Below, in pieces: positions 1 to 8,445 of a stretch of 64,000 nt of DNA. The notes under the pieces are model-generated. The model was not told where the DNA came from, did no database searches, and was given only the letters and a program-made list of their open reading frames with translations. Made by a program: the position numbers and the translations under genes. Source of the stretch: Streptomyces diacarni (GTDB lineage Bacteria > Actinomycetota > Actinomycetes > Streptomycetales > Streptomycetaceae); assembly GCF_003323715.1 (NCBI RefSeq), contig NZ_QOIN01000039.1, positions 124,001 to 188,000 on the forward strand, read 5' to 3'. Numbering within the stretch: position 1 is the stretch's first letter; every line of letters starts with the position of its first letter.

Positions 1-348
1 CCCGGAGGTGACCCCGAAGTCGATGCCGAAGCTGTCGATGGCGCACAGCTGCTGAATGTCGGAGAGCAGCCCGCCAATGGGGTGGTCCGTCTCCTCCACC
101 AGACCCTTCGAGAGGGCTACGGCGTACGGATCGACCTCCTTGGGCAGGGTGAAGCGGGCATCGAAATCCCCCTCGTGCTGCGCGTTGGTCGCCACCCTGA
201 AGGCGATGACGGCATCGGCGAGTTCGTCCTCGAACGCGGTCAGAATGGGCCACACGACGTCGCGTGAAGCGGTCACGTCGATCAGCCCGGCTGACTCCTC
301 GATGGCGGAGTAGACACTCGCCACATCGGCATCGGCTGTACCCGGCAT
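1..348 (-). CDS. ABBA-fold aromatic prenyltransferase, N-terminal 116 residues (runs off left edge)
   Basis: Only the first 116 codons are visible. They align by eye with the start of NphB (naphterpin) and Fur7 (furaquinocin), soluble ABBA-barrel enzymes that transfer a prenyl, usually geranyl, group to a hydroxynaphthalene without a DDxxD motif. Matching stretches are VYSAIEESAGL (12-22), DPYAVALSKGL (73-83), HPIGGLLSDIQ (89-99) and FGIDFGVTSG (107-116, where NphB has FAIDGEVTGG). Two ATG codons are adjacent (348 and 351); GGAG upstream fits 348 better. It is the last visible gene of the minus-strand run that starts with THN synthase, so its acceptor is probably a THN-derived naphthoquinone. 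The catalytic C-terminal half cannot be checked here. Confidence 0.85.
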   Translation of the reverse strand, partial: MPGTADADVASVYSAIEESAGLIDVTASRDVVWPILTAFEDELADAVIAFRVATNAQHEGDFDARFTLPKEVDPYAVALSKGLVEETDHPIGGLLSDIQQLCAIDSFGIDFGVTSG

Positions 349-435
349 CATGACTCCAAAGGTGCGTTGCGGTTCCTGTTTGCCTTGCTCACGTGGCCGC
401 CCAGCTCACGTCTGGTCCGGTCACGCGTGAACCGG

Positions 436-2022
436 TCACGCCTGGTCCGTCGGCCGGTTCTGGAGCCGGTCGGCCAGCGAGCGGCGCCGAACCTTGAGGG
501 TGCCGGTGCGCGGCAGTTCCGCCTCGGGGATCTGCACCGGGTCCGCCAGCTTGGGGAAGTCGGCGACGGCCGCGCGCCAGCGGTCCAGGTCGAGCGGCTG
601 GTCATCGTGGGTGCACAGCACCGGGACGGCCTCGGAGTCCGAGCCGTGGACCACGACCAGCTCGCTCAGCTCCTTCAGCCTGTCGAGCATCACGTCCTCG
701 ACCTCCAGGGAGCTGGCGACGCCGGGGACCATGTCGACCTCGCGGTCGAGCATGTGGAGGCAGCCGAACCTGGTGAAGTAGCCGACGTCGCCTGTGGCCC
801 ACCAGTCGCCGTCCCGGTTGCTGTCGTAGCGCTCCTGCTCGCCGAAGTACGTCTTGGCCAGGGCGGGCCAGGAGACCTGGATGTGACCGGGGTTCTCCTT
901 CGTGGGCCGCTGTCCCTGGCGGTTGACGACGCGGACCTTCGCGGATCCCACCGGCATCGGCCAGCCGACACAGCGGCCGTTGGCCTTGTGCGCGGAGTGG
1001 CGGAAGTAGGCGCGCCCCACGGCGGGACCGACCTCGCTCTGCCCGTAGATCTGGAAGAAGAGGGCGCCGCGCCGCTCGGACGAGGTGAGCAGCCGGCCCA
1101 TCGTTCTGGGGTGGATGGCGTCGAAGGTGCTGCTGAAGTACTTTACCGAGGCGAAGGGCTTGCGCGGGTCGTCGGTCAGGTCCTCCCAGGCCATCAGCGA
1201 ATTGGGCAGCGCCTCGACGAGCCCGGGGCGGTTCTCGATGAACAGCTGGGCGACGGTGCCGGGGTCCGACTCGTTCATGAGCAGCACCGGCATCTCCTTC
1301 AGAAGGGCCAGCGTCATCGCGGCGACGTTCCGGGAGTGCACGAAGGGGATGTGGATCGCGACGTTCTCCCGCTTCCGCATGAGGGAGAGCAGCCGCCACT
1401 GCGGCTTGAGCCGGAGGCCCTGGGTGCGGGGGGTGTGCACGACCAGCTTGGGCACTCCGGTGGTGCCGGAGGTGTGGGTGATCACCGCGGCCTCGTCGAG
1501 GGGCCGCACCACCGGCTTGACCCGCATGGACCCGGCGAACGTGGCCAGTGAGACGGTCTGCGGCCGCTCACCGGCCACGATGATCACCTGCCCGGCCAGT
1601 TCCGCCAGGGGCAGTTCCGCGAGCGCGTCCAGTTTGTGCTCGTCGGTGAGCAGGCGGGGCTTGTCGATTCTCTCGAGCAGCGCGCCCACGGTCTCCGCGT
1701 CCAGGTTGGGCGAGAGCAGCACGGGCACCGCGCCGACCCGGGAAGCGGCGCAGGCCAGCATCCACACGTCGGCGTTCGCCTTCTTGTGGAGCACGAGGTG
1801 CTCGTCGGGCCGCACACCCGCGGCCCACAGGCGGGCCGCCAACTCATCGACCAGCTCGGCGAGTCTGGAGACCGTCAGACGCCTGCCCACCTGGGGAAGA
1901 ACGTCCAGGTCGTGGTCGAGGGTGATCGGCGTCGTTCCGTTGACAGCCGCGGCCATGGCTGGCAGCAGGCCGATGTGCAGACCTCGCTTCTGTATCGATT
2001 GATAGGCCACAGAGCCGTTCAT
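436..2022 (-). CDS. AMP-forming ligase-like enzyme, candidate CreM-type ATP-dependent diazotase
   Basis: A 528-residue member of the adenylate-forming superfamily. The phosphate loop THTSGTTGVPK is at about 182-192, the A5 motif reads YGQSEVG instead of the usual YGxTE, ATGDVGYF matches A7, and PRTGTLKVRR near the C-terminus carries the likely A10 lysine. No carrier-protein gene is nearby, so it is unlikely to load a thiolation domain. Next to an aminotransferase that can put an amine on the naphthoquinone, the best precedent is the CreM/AvaA6 group, which activates nitrous acid to diazotise an aromatic amine; an ordinary acyl-CoA ligase remains possible. The in-frame reading extends to 2244, but the ATG at 2022 follows AAGGGAG at good spacing and starts with typical sequence. 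No nitrite-forming genes (CreD/CreE) lie in the window. Confidence 0.75.
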   Translation of the reverse strand: MNGSVAYQSIQKRGLHIGLLPAMAAAVNGTTPITLDHDLDVLPQVGRRLTVSRLAELVDELAARLWAAGVRPDEHLVLHKKANADVWMLACAASRVGAVPVLLSPNLDAETVGALLERIDKPRLLTDEHKLDALAELPLAELAGQVIIVAGERPQTVSLATFAGSMRVKPVVRPLDEAAVITHTSGTTGVPKLVVHTPRTQGLRLKPQWRLLSLMRKRENVAIHIPFVHSRNVAAMTLALLKEMPVLLMNESDPGTVAQLFIENRPGLVEALPNSLMAWEDLTDDPRKPFASVKYFSSTFDAIHPRTMGRLLTSSERRGALFFQIYGQSEVGPAVGRAYFRHSAHKANGRCVGWPMPVGSAKVRVVNRQGQRPTKENPGHIQVSWPALAKTYFGEQERYDSNRDGDWWATGDVGYFTRFGCLHMLDREVDMVPGVASSLEVEDVMLDRLKELSELVVVHGSDSEAVPVLCTHDDQPLDLDRWRAAVADFPKLADPVQIPEAELPRTGTLKVRRRSLADRLQNRPTDQA

Positions 2023-2134
2023 CGGACTGTCTCCCTTGCAGTGACGATGGGCATGGAGGGCTGTCACCGGATCGCGGTGCGGTACCGGGCCGCCCGCGGT
2101 GCGTGTCATGGCGCGGACGCGATGGGCCTCGCGC

Positions 2135-3130
2135 TTACCGGGCGATGACGAGGGTGGCGGGCGGCGCCGAGTGGAACGAGACGTCCCGGAAGCCGACCTT
2201 GAGGAGCCAGTCGCGGTAGTCGGACCGCCGCCAGGTGTTGCCACGATTGCTCTTGACCAGCATTTCCGCGGCGAACATCAGCGGGAAAGCGGGACCGCTG
2301 CGGTCGTCGTCGACGACATAGTCGCAGACCACAAGGGCGCCGCCGGGCTTGAGCGCGCCCCGGAGGCGTGCGAAGACCTCGACGTTGTCCTCCGGCCCCT
2401 CTTGGTGGGCGATGTGGGAGTACAACGCGATGTCGTACTCGCCGGTGCCGAAGTCGGTCGTGTGGAAGTCACCGTCGACAGTGGTGAACCGGTCGTCCAC
2501 GCCGCGCTCCGCCAGCAGCCGGCGGGCGATCCCGTTGATGCGCTCCCAGTCGATCTGGGTCGAGCGGGCGGACGGGTTGGCGTCCAGCAGGACGGATGAG
2601 TAGACGCCCGACCCACCGCCCACGTCGAGGACGGAGAGCGGACCGGCCGAGGCCACGCCCAGCACCTCCGCGGCCATCGTCGCGGTGGGGACCGACTGCG
2701 CGGCGAGGGCCGTGACGAGCTCCTCCCAGTGCGGGTTGTCGGCCACCTCGGTCACCGCGTCGTGCGCCGGACCCCCGGCACGGACCACCTCCGGCAGTGC
2801 TGTCAGACCGCTCATGTGTTTCAGCTTCAGCTTGGCGAAGCCGCTGAGGGAGGTGGGCTTGCCCTCGACGAGGTAGGCGGCCGCCTCGGGCGTGTTGTGG
2901 TACCGGCCCTCGTGCACCTCGACCAGACCCACGCTGACGAGACCGTCGAGGAGGGTCTGCGCGCCGCGCTCGGCGATCCCGGCACGGTCGGCCAGCTCCG
3001 CGGCCGTGCCGGCGCCGTTCTCCAGGTGTGTGAAGAGCGAGTGGTCGGCCGCGGCGCCGATCACGCCGGTGGCCCAGTAGCCGTTGATCAGCCGCAGTAC
3101 GCCGTCCGGTGCCGTCCGGTTGTCCGTCAC
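2135..3130 (-). CDS. SAM-dependent methyltransferase (dimerisation plus methyltransferase_2 type)
   Basis: A 331-residue methyltransferase with an N-terminal winged-helix dimerisation region (about 10-90) and a Rossmann domain whose SAM loop is LDVGGGSGVYS (168-178). This layout is typical of small-molecule O-, N- and C-methyltransferases in natural-product clusters. The GTG start overlaps the TGA of the upstream aminotransferase (GTGA) and is preceded by GGGAGG, so the two are translationally coupled. A longer in-frame reading to 3280 lies inside the aminotransferase and is not used. Likely role: methylation of the amino-hydroxynaphthoquinone before prenylation, as in furaquinocin-type pathways. 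Whether it acts on carbon, oxygen or nitrogen cannot be read from sequence. Confidence 0.85.
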   Translation of the reverse strand: MTDNRTAPDGVLRLINGYWATGVIGAAADHSLFTHLENGAGTAAELADRAGIAERGAQTLLDGLVSVGLVEVHEGRYHNTPEAAAYLVEGKPTSLSGFAKLKLKHMSGLTALPEVVRAGGPAHDAVTEVADNPHWEELVTALAAQSVPTATMAAEVLGVASAGPLSVLDVGGGSGVYSSVLLDANPSARSTQIDWERINGIARRLLAERGVDDRFTTVDGDFHTTDFGTGEYDIALYSHIAHQEGPEDNVEVFARLRGALKPGGALVVCDYVVDDDRSGPAFPLMFAAEMLVKSNRGNTWRRSDYRDWLLKVGFRDVSFHSAPPATLVIAR

Positions 3131-4293
3131 GCTGTCCCTCCCGGAGTCGTGGTGGGCACCACATGGGTGCGGACCGCGCCGCGCAGCGCCTCCACGACCC
3201 GTTCGACCTGGCTCGTGCTGAGTTCCGCGTGCATCGGTATGGCGAGGTGGCGCTCGAAGAGTTCCGCCGAGACCGGGCACTTGTGCTTCGACTCGAAGAC
3301 CGGCTGCACGTGGGTGGCGAAGGTACCGTGGCCGCAGCCGATGCCCTTGGCGCGCAGCTCGGTCGCCACCGCCGCGCGGTCCACGGCCGGGTCCAGCGTC
3401 ACCATGTACGTCTGCCAGGCGTGGGTGCGGTCGTCCGGCACCTGCGGCACCGCCAGCAGTTCTTCGCCGGCGAGCAGCTCGGCATACTGCGCCGCCACCG
3501 CGTCGCGGCGCGCACGCAGTTCCCCGACCCGGTCGAGTTGCACCTGGAGGATGGCCGCGGCGATGTCGGACAGCTTGTAGTTGTGGCCGATGCGGGTGAA
3601 CTCCGGGATGGGCAGGCCGACGACCTCACCCATGTCGAAGATGCTGCCGATGCCGAAGGAGGCCCGCAGCCGCGCGTCCGCGCCGATCTTCGGGTCGGCG
3701 GCGAGGAGCGCGCCGCCCTCGCCGCTGCTGGCGCCCTTGCGCCCGTGGAAGGACAGGACACCCACCTCGGCGAGCGCACCGGCCTCGCGGCCCTGATACG
3801 TCGCACCGACGGCGCAGGCCGCGTCCTCGATGAGGAACAGGCCATGGCGGTCGGCTATCGCCTGCAGCTCCACGTAGTCGGCGGGGATGCCGACGGTGTC
3901 CACCGCGATCACGCCGACGGTACGCGGGGTGATCAGATCGGCCACCGCCCGCGGGTCGACGGTTCCGGTGTCGGCGCGTACGTCGGCGCAGACGGGAACG
4001 GCGTCGAGGTAGCGGACGGCGTGAGCCGGCGCGGGGAAACCGTAGTCGGCGACGATCACCTCGTCACCCGGCTCGACCCCGAGGGCGAGCAGGGACACGT
4101 GCAGCGCGGCACCGGCGTTGCACAACGCGACGGCGTCACCGACGGCGTACCTGCCCGCCAACTGGGCCTCCAGGGCCTTGCCCTTCGGTCCCTGCCCGGC
4201 CGGCCAGCCCGAGGCGAACACCTCGGCGACGGCCGCGAGTTCCCTCTCCCCCAGGCTCGCGTGCACCAGCTGAACCGGTTCCATCTCGGTCAC
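3127..4293 (-). CDS. DegT/DnrJ/EryC1/StrS-family PLP aminotransferase (naphthoquinone amination)
   Basis: A 388-residue fold-type I aminotransferase of the StrS family: FLIEDAACAVGA (153-164) contains the cofactor-binding Asp, and SFHGRKGASSGEGG gives the Schiff-base lysine K186. Homologues in THN meroterpenoid clusters (NphE in naphterpin, Fur3 in furaquinocin) aminate flaviolin-type quinones at C-8. The ATG overlaps the upstream cupin stop (ATGA) and the gene overlaps the downstream methyltransferase, so cupin, aminotransferase and methyltransferase are one coupled unit. The alternative use of this family, amino-sugar formation, is unlikely because no deoxysugar genes are nearby. Confidence 0.88.
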   Translation of the reverse strand: MTEMEPVQLVHASLGERELAAVAEVFASGWPAGQGPKGKALEAQLAGRYAVGDAVALCNAGAALHVSLLALGVEPGDEVIVADYGFPAPAHAVRYLDAVPVCADVRADTGTVDPRAVADLITPRTVGVIAVDTVGIPADYVELQAIADRHGLFLIEDAACAVGATYQGREAGALAEVGVLSFHGRKGASSGEGGALLAADPKIGADARLRASFGIGSIFDMGEVVGLPIPEFTRIGHNYKLSDIAAAILQVQLDRVGELRARRDAVAAQYAELLAGEELLAVPQVPDDRTHAWQTYMVTLDPAVDRAAVATELRAKGIGCGHGTFATHVQPVFESKHKCPVSAELFERHLAIPMHAELSTSQVERVVEALRGAVRTHVVPTTTPGGTA

Positions 4294-4859
4294 CTCCCGC
4301 TCCGCTCCCCGTCGGCTCCGTGGCCGGTGTCACCGGCGCTCGTCGGAGGCTCGTAGCGCAGCGGCGTGATCTGCCTGACGTCGTACCGCTGACGCATGGC
4401 CTCCACGGCCGCGGGGTCCACGGCGGTGCCACGCGACCAGATCTCGGCGATCTCCTCGAAGTAGGTCTCGTGCTCCGGCGAGGGGAAGCTATGGAAGAGC
4501 ATCTTCGTCGGCTTGTCCGTGGCGTTGCGGAACGCGTGCGGGGTACCGGAGGGCACGAACATGCAGCTGCCCTCGCCGGCACGGACGACGCGGTCGCCCT
4601 TCAAAGACTCCCAGTGGTGCCAGGTGTCCGGGGTACGTTCGGTCGGCTCGAAGCACAGCAGGTCCAGCTCGCCCTCAAGGACGTAGAAGAACTCCTGCGA
4701 GTTGTCGTGGACGTGCGCTCCGACGTCGAATCCGGGCGGGACGACCACCTCGAAGATCGATACGGAGGATCCCATCTCTCCGGTGGCCTTGAAGGTCACC
4801 TCCTGCGCCGGTGTGATGAGCTTGCGCCCGGCTCCGGCCGGGATGATGAGGTCGGTCAT
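4290..4859 (-). CDS. Cupin oxygenase, MomA-like (THN to flaviolin)
   Basis: A 189-residue single-cupin protein. The metal-binding histidines H49 and H51 (AHVHD), E56 and H108 (PSGTPHAF) are all present. A cupin next to THN synthase is a known arrangement: MomA in the rppA operon of Streptomyces antibioticus oxidises tetrahydroxynaphthalene to flaviolin. This gene sits directly downstream of the THN synthase, 52 nt from its stop codon, and is coupled to the aminotransferase, so the same oxidation is the simplest role. The C-terminal 30 residues are polar and probably disordered. The assignment rests on fold and context rather than a close sequence match I can verify. Confidence 0.78.
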   Translation of the reverse strand: MTDLIIPAGAGRKLITPAQEVTFKATGEMGSSVSIFEVVVPPGFDVGAHVHDNSQEFFYVLEGELDLLCFEPTERTPDTWHHWESLKGDRVVRAGEGSCMFVPSGTPHAFRNATDKPTKMLFHSFPSPEHETYFEEIAEIWSRGTAVDPAAVEAMRQRYDVRQITPLRYEPPTSAGDTGHGADGERSGR

Positions 4860-4911
4860 GTACTCCGCTTCCTTGTGTGCGCGCGTGCGGTCAGGCTGTA
4901 CGCGCGTGCGG

Positions 4912-5982
4912 TCAGGCGAAGGTCTGCGGTACGCCGTCGGCCGCCCAGGTGCCGAGCGCCATCTCGGCGGTGATGCCGGGGCCGAACCCGGCGATCAGTC
5001 CGGTCGCGCCGGCCACCTGAGCGTCCTCCTCGAACAGCCTGCGGCCGGCCTCGAGTACGACGGCGCTGGCGATGTTCCCGTACTCGTTCAGGGTCGACCA
5101 GCTGTGCCGGAACACCTCGCGGTCGACTTCGAGGAACTTCGCGAGGTCGTCGAGGATGCGTGGTCCGCCGGCGTGGATGAGGTAGAAGTCGAGCTTGCCG
5201 ACGTCCCAGCTGTGATCCTTGGCCATCTCGCGCAGGACCGGGGCGAGCGGTTCCATAGTGCCGGGCACGCGGCGGTCCAACTGGAAGTGGAAGCCGGTGT
5301 CCTTGACCGCGTAGGAGATCCAGTCCTCGGTGCCCGGGATGAGGTAGGAGGCGTTGCGTTCCAGGTCGATGCCGACACCCCCTTCGCCCCGTACGACAGC
5401 TGCGGCGACGGCGTCGCCGAACAGACCGTCCGAGAGCAGCGAGCCGACGTCGTCCGCGTCGGGCTGGTAGCAGAGCGAGCACAGTTCGCAGGAGACGACC
5501 AGGACGTTGCTGCCCGGGTGGGCGGCGCAGAAGTCGTGGGCGCGATTGATCGCCGCGCCACCTGCCGCGCACCCCAGTTGGGCGATGGGTATCTGGCGGG
5601 TGTCGGACCTGAAGCCCAGGGTGTTGATCAGCCATGCGGTGAGCGACGGCATCATGAACCCGGTGCACGAGACGTAGATGATCGCGTCGATGTCCCGGGC
5701 CCGCAGCTCGGCGTTGGCCAGGGCCTGCTCGATGACCTGGGGCGTCCGCTTCTTGGACTCGACCTCGTAGACGCGGTTGCGTTCCGCGAAGCCCGGGTGG
5801 CGGAGCGTCTTCTCGATGGGCTGGACGATGTGCCGCTTCCTGACTCCGGTGTTCCGGATCAGACGGAGCGCCAGCGCAAGCTGTGGCTTGCCCGCATGGG
5901 CTCTCTCGGCGAAGTCCAGCGTCTCTTCCACTGTGATCACGTGTTCAGGCGCATTCATCGCCGGCTTGCATAACCTCGGCAT
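4912..5982 (-). CDS. rppA: 1,3,6,8-tetrahydroxynaphthalene synthase (type III PKS)
   Basis: A 356-residue chalcone-synthase-fold type III polyketide synthase that condenses five malonyl-CoA units into THN. The catalytic residues fall at exactly the RppA positions: Cys138 in IAQLGCAAGG, His270 in LIHAGGPRIL and Asn303 in YGNIAS. The opening MPRLCKPAMNAPEHV matches the RppA N-terminus, which fixes the start at 5982; AGGAAG lies upstream. A longer in-frame reading to 6069 adds a low-complexity tail not found in the family. It is the first gene of the minus-strand meroterpenoid run and supplies its aromatic core. No regulator is encoded next to it. Confidence 0.95.
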   Translation of the reverse strand: MPRLCKPAMNAPEHVITVEETLDFAERAHAGKPQLALALRLIRNTGVRKRHIVQPIEKTLRHPGFAERNRVYEVESKKRTPQVIEQALANAELRARDIDAIIYVSCTGFMMPSLTAWLINTLGFRSDTRQIPIAQLGCAAGGAAINRAHDFCAAHPGSNVLVVSCELCSLCYQPDADDVGSLLSDGLFGDAVAAAVVRGEGGVGIDLERNASYLIPGTEDWISYAVKDTGFHFQLDRRVPGTMEPLAPVLREMAKDHSWDVGKLDFYLIHAGGPRILDDLAKFLEVDREVFRHSWSTLNEYGNIASAVVLEAGRRLFEEDAQVAGATGLIAGFGPGITAEMALGTWAADGVPQTFA

Positions 5983-6994
5983 ATCCGGGATCCACTTCCT
6001 CAGGGTCTCTGGTGAAGGGCAGGGAGGCATTGCGCTGGTGGCAGAGCGTTTCGCCCGCCGTCCTGGCATGTGGTGCTGACGGGTGCCCGCGTCGGATGTC
6101 CTGACGTACCCGCCGCGCGGAGGCGGGCAGTCGGACGAGGGGCAGACTGACAGGACCTCATGCCGACAGATCCTCAGACCGGCAGGTCCTCAGGGCGACC
6201 GGCTGGACGGGTCGGCCATGGTCGGCCCGATAACGGGAGAACAACGCGAAGGAAGCGTTCGTGGCAACGCCCGGCCCGACAGAGAACGTCGGCGGGGACT
6301 TGCGCCTGCCCTTCGGGGGAAGGGACTTCAACTGCTCGGACAGTGCCTCGCGGGCTGTTTTCGGGCAGGGAAGGCGTGCGGAAATCGTGACACGCCGGAT
6401 GCGCCGACGCCAAGAGCACCCTTGAGTGACTCAGGTCACATGACCCCTCGCCCCTCCCCTCCCGCACAGGTAAGGCCCACCTCCCTGAGCGGAGGCGGGC
6501 GCCCGCGACGCGGGATCCATGACCGGAATCGCGTGAGGAGCGGAGTAGCGGGGTCGTCGTCTCGTGGAGTTCCTTGATCCGACTGGTGACGAAGACCTCG
6601 CGGTCCACGCCGACGGCCGCGATGACGACGCCGCCGATGCCCGCGCAGCCGAACGAGCGGAGGAAGTACGGGGGCAGATGCACGGCCTCGTCGTCCTGGA
6701 GGTGTTCGGACGCACCTCCTTCCTCGGCGACCACCATGCAGAGACCTTCCGCATGGCGATGCGGAACATGCTGGAGGGCATCCACAGCGTGAAGCCGTGG
6801 GCGCAGGGTAGGGGCGCACCACGTGCGCCTCGATCTTCCGGACGGACATGGCCTGGGTATGAAACCGTTCGGCTGCTCAGTCCGTTTGCACGTCTGGTGT
6901 GATGTCTCGGTCGGAGAGGCTTCGACAACGCACCGACGCATATGACGTATACAGCGCGCATGACGCAATGACGCAGATGAGAAGGATCACCAGA
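5983..6994. other. About 1 kb without a confident gene, right flank of the THN cluster
   Basis: The first 150 bases carry the promoter region of the THN synthase. Open frames exist on both strands (for example minus strand 6174-6968), but none has a family signature, a convincing ribosome binding site and steady third-position GC over its length. One minus-strand stretch (about 6570-6780) has coding-like codon bias and a hydrophobic segment containing AGIGGVVIAAVGV, so a decayed membrane-protein gene is possible. I see no transposase, tRNA or repeat that would mark a cluster boundary. Confidence 0.4.
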
Positions 6995-7624
6995 GTGAAG
7001 ACAGACACTTACCGGAAGAGGCCCTTCGGTTGGATAGCCTGCGCCGCGCTGGCGGCGATGGTCGTGGGGGTCACCGGGTGTTCGAGCGACTCGGATTCCG
7101 GTGAGAAGAAGCCGGCCGCGGACGGCTCGTCCGCGGACCGGCCCAAGGAGGAGAAGAAGGACGACGCGGCGACGCCGCCGCCCTCGAACACCCGCCAGTC
7201 CTCGGCCGAGGAGGCGGTCGCCGCGTGGGTCACCGCGGTCGTCAAGGGGCAGCCGAAGAAGGCCTGCCTGGTGATGGCGGAGCCGGCGTCCGGCTCCTCG
7301 CCCGCACAGGTCGGCTCCCCGTCACGGTGCAACAGTGACGATCCCGAGGTGCGCAAGATGCGGGAGAACCTCGGAAGGTTCCGCGAGTCGTTCTCACCCA
7401 AGCCGCCGCCCAGCGACCCTCAGGTGGAGGTCGCCAAGACCCCGGCCACCGGTGGGAAGGCGGTGGTCCCGGCCGACAAGGTCACCATCGACGGAAAGAG
7501 TCTCGACAAGGTCATCGTGTCCAACTCGTCCGGCGTGAAAGAAGGGCAACTGGACGTCAACATGACGTCCTCGAAGATCGACGATGCCTGGTATGTGACC
7601 GACTTCGCCCTCGACATAGGCTGA
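6995..7624 (+). CDS. Secreted lipoprotein of unknown function
   Basis: A 209-residue protein with a lipoprotein signal: positively charged start (KTDTYRKR), hydrophobic core and lipobox VTGC. After the cysteine comes a Ser/Lys/Asp/Pro-rich linker and then a compact domain with SAEEAVAAWVTAVVKGQPKKAC, typical of the NTF2-like/DUF4878 style of extracellular domain in actinomycete lipoproteins. Several in-frame starts exist upstream; the GTG at 6995 is chosen because GAAGGA lies eight bases before it and the signal peptide then begins correctly. The cognate partner is unknown. Confidence 0.8.
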   Translation: MKTDTYRKRPFGWIACAALAAMVVGVTGCSSDSDSGEKKPAADGSSADRPKEEKKDDAATPPPSNTRQSSAEEAVAAWVTAVVKGQPKKACLVMAEPASGSSPAQVGSPSRCNSDDPEVRKMRENLGRFRESFSPKPPPSDPQVEVAKTPATGGKAVVPADKVTIDGKSLDKVIVSNSSGVKEGQLDVNMTSSKIDDAWYVTDFALDIG

Positions 7625-7659
7625 CTACCCCAACTTCGGCCCGCCTGGTGGCAGGCAAC

Positions 7660-7701
7660 CGTGCCGATGGCCTCCGCTCCGGCGTCAGAGGCCTCGGCAC
7701 G
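7660..7701. terminator. Hairpin between convergent genes
   Basis: Arms CGTGCCGatGGCCTC and GAGGCCtCGGCACG pair with one small bulge over a 13-nt loop. It lies between the lipoprotein gene and the convergent VOC gene, so it probably ends both transcripts. There is no T-run, as is common for Streptomyces terminators. Confidence 0.6.
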
Positions 7702-7733
7702 GTGCCAGCCCTCGGCAGGGGCCGTGGACCACC

Positions 7734-8120
7734 TCACCTGCTGTGCATGATCTGGATCAGGTTGCCGACGGTGTCGTCCAGGACCGCTGTGGTGACCGGG
7801 CCCATCTCCAGCGGCTCCTGGGTGAAGCGCACACCGAGCCCGCGCAGCCTCTCGCATTCCGCTCGCACGTCGCCCACCGCGAAGGACGCGGCCGGGATGC
7901 CGTCCCGGACCAGCGCCGTCTTGTACGGCTGGACCGCGGGGTGACCGGACGGTTCGAGCAGCAACTCGGTCCCTTCGGGGTCCTCCGGCGAGACCACGGT
8001 CAGCCACCGGTCGGAACCCAGCGGAACATCATGCTTCGTCACGAAACCCAGCACCTCGGTGTAGAAGCGCAGAGCCTGCTCCTGGTCGTCGACGAAGACG
8101 CTGGTGAGATGGATCCTCAT
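7734..8120 (-). CDS. VOC-family protein (glyoxalase/bleomycin resistance-like)
   Basis: A 128-residue single VOC unit opening with MRIHLTSVFVDDQEQALRFY, then LGFVTKHD and a second half ending AVLDDTVGNLIQIMHSR, the usual paired beta-alpha-beta-beta-beta modules. Members bind a divalent metal or sequester a small toxic compound; the substrate cannot be told from sequence. Its ATG overlaps the stop of the upstream ArsR gene (ATGA), so both are made from one transcript controlled by that repressor. VOC genes paired with ArsR regulators are common in Streptomyces. Confidence 0.88.
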   Translation of the reverse strand: MRIHLTSVFVDDQEQALRFYTEVLGFVTKHDVPLGSDRWLTVVSPEDPEGTELLLEPSGHPAVQPYKTALVRDGIPAASFAVGDVRAECERLRGLGVRFTQEPLEMGPVTTAVLDDTVGNLIQIMHSR

Positions 8121-8410
8121 AGGTGCTCTCCCGGTGCATCGGGCCTGAGCCATCGGGTGACGATGCACTCAAGGGGTTCGGTGTTCAGGTCGTGGAACTT
8201 GTAGCGGCCCTGGCGGCGCGAGTGGACCAGCCCCGCGGATTCCAGCACCGCCAGATGCTGGCTGATCGCCTGGCGGGACAGCGCGAGACCGTGCTTGGTC
8301 ACCAGCCGTGCGCAGATCTCGAACAGGGTTTGACCGTCCCGCTCCGTCAGCTCGTCAAGGATGTGCCGGCGGGTGGGGTCGGCCAGTGCCTTGAAGACAT
8401 CCTCTGCCAT
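8117..8410 (-). CDS. ArsR-family winged-helix repressor
   Basis: A 97-residue regulator starting MAEDVFKALADPTRRHILDEL, with recognition helix LSRQAISQHLAVLESAGLV and a beta-wing HSRRQGRYKFHDL. There is no ELCVCDL-type cysteine metal box, so it resembles the non-metal ArsR/SdpR group. The ATG at 8410 is preferred over an upstream in-frame TTG at 8428 because the TTG falls inside the inverted repeat that is the likely operator. It probably represses itself and the overlapping VOC gene. Confidence 0.9.
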   Translation of the reverse strand: MAEDVFKALADPTRRHILDELTERDGQTLFEICARLVTKHGLALSRQAISQHLAVLESAGLVHSRRQGRYKFHDLNTEPLECIVTRWLRPDAPGEHL

Positions 8411-8419
8411 GCCCCACAC

Positions 8420-8445
8420 GATAGGCAAGCAACGACTTGCCTATC
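8420..8445. promoter_or_regulatory. Putative ArsR operator
   Basis: Perfect 10-bp inverted repeat GATAGGCAAG / CTTGCCTATC with a 6-nt spacer, ending 9 bases before the ArsR ATG. Position and symmetry fit autorepression by a dimeric winged-helix protein. Confidence 0.75.

Noticed and set aside
3127..4293. Deoxysugar aminotransferase
   Set aside because: Family membership alone allows it, but there are no sugar nucleotide or glycosyltransferase genes nearby and the THN context favours quinone amination.
4702..5973. 423-codon plus-strand frame opposite THN synthase
   Set aside because: THN synthase has Cys138, His270 and Asn303 at the exact family positions on the minus strand.
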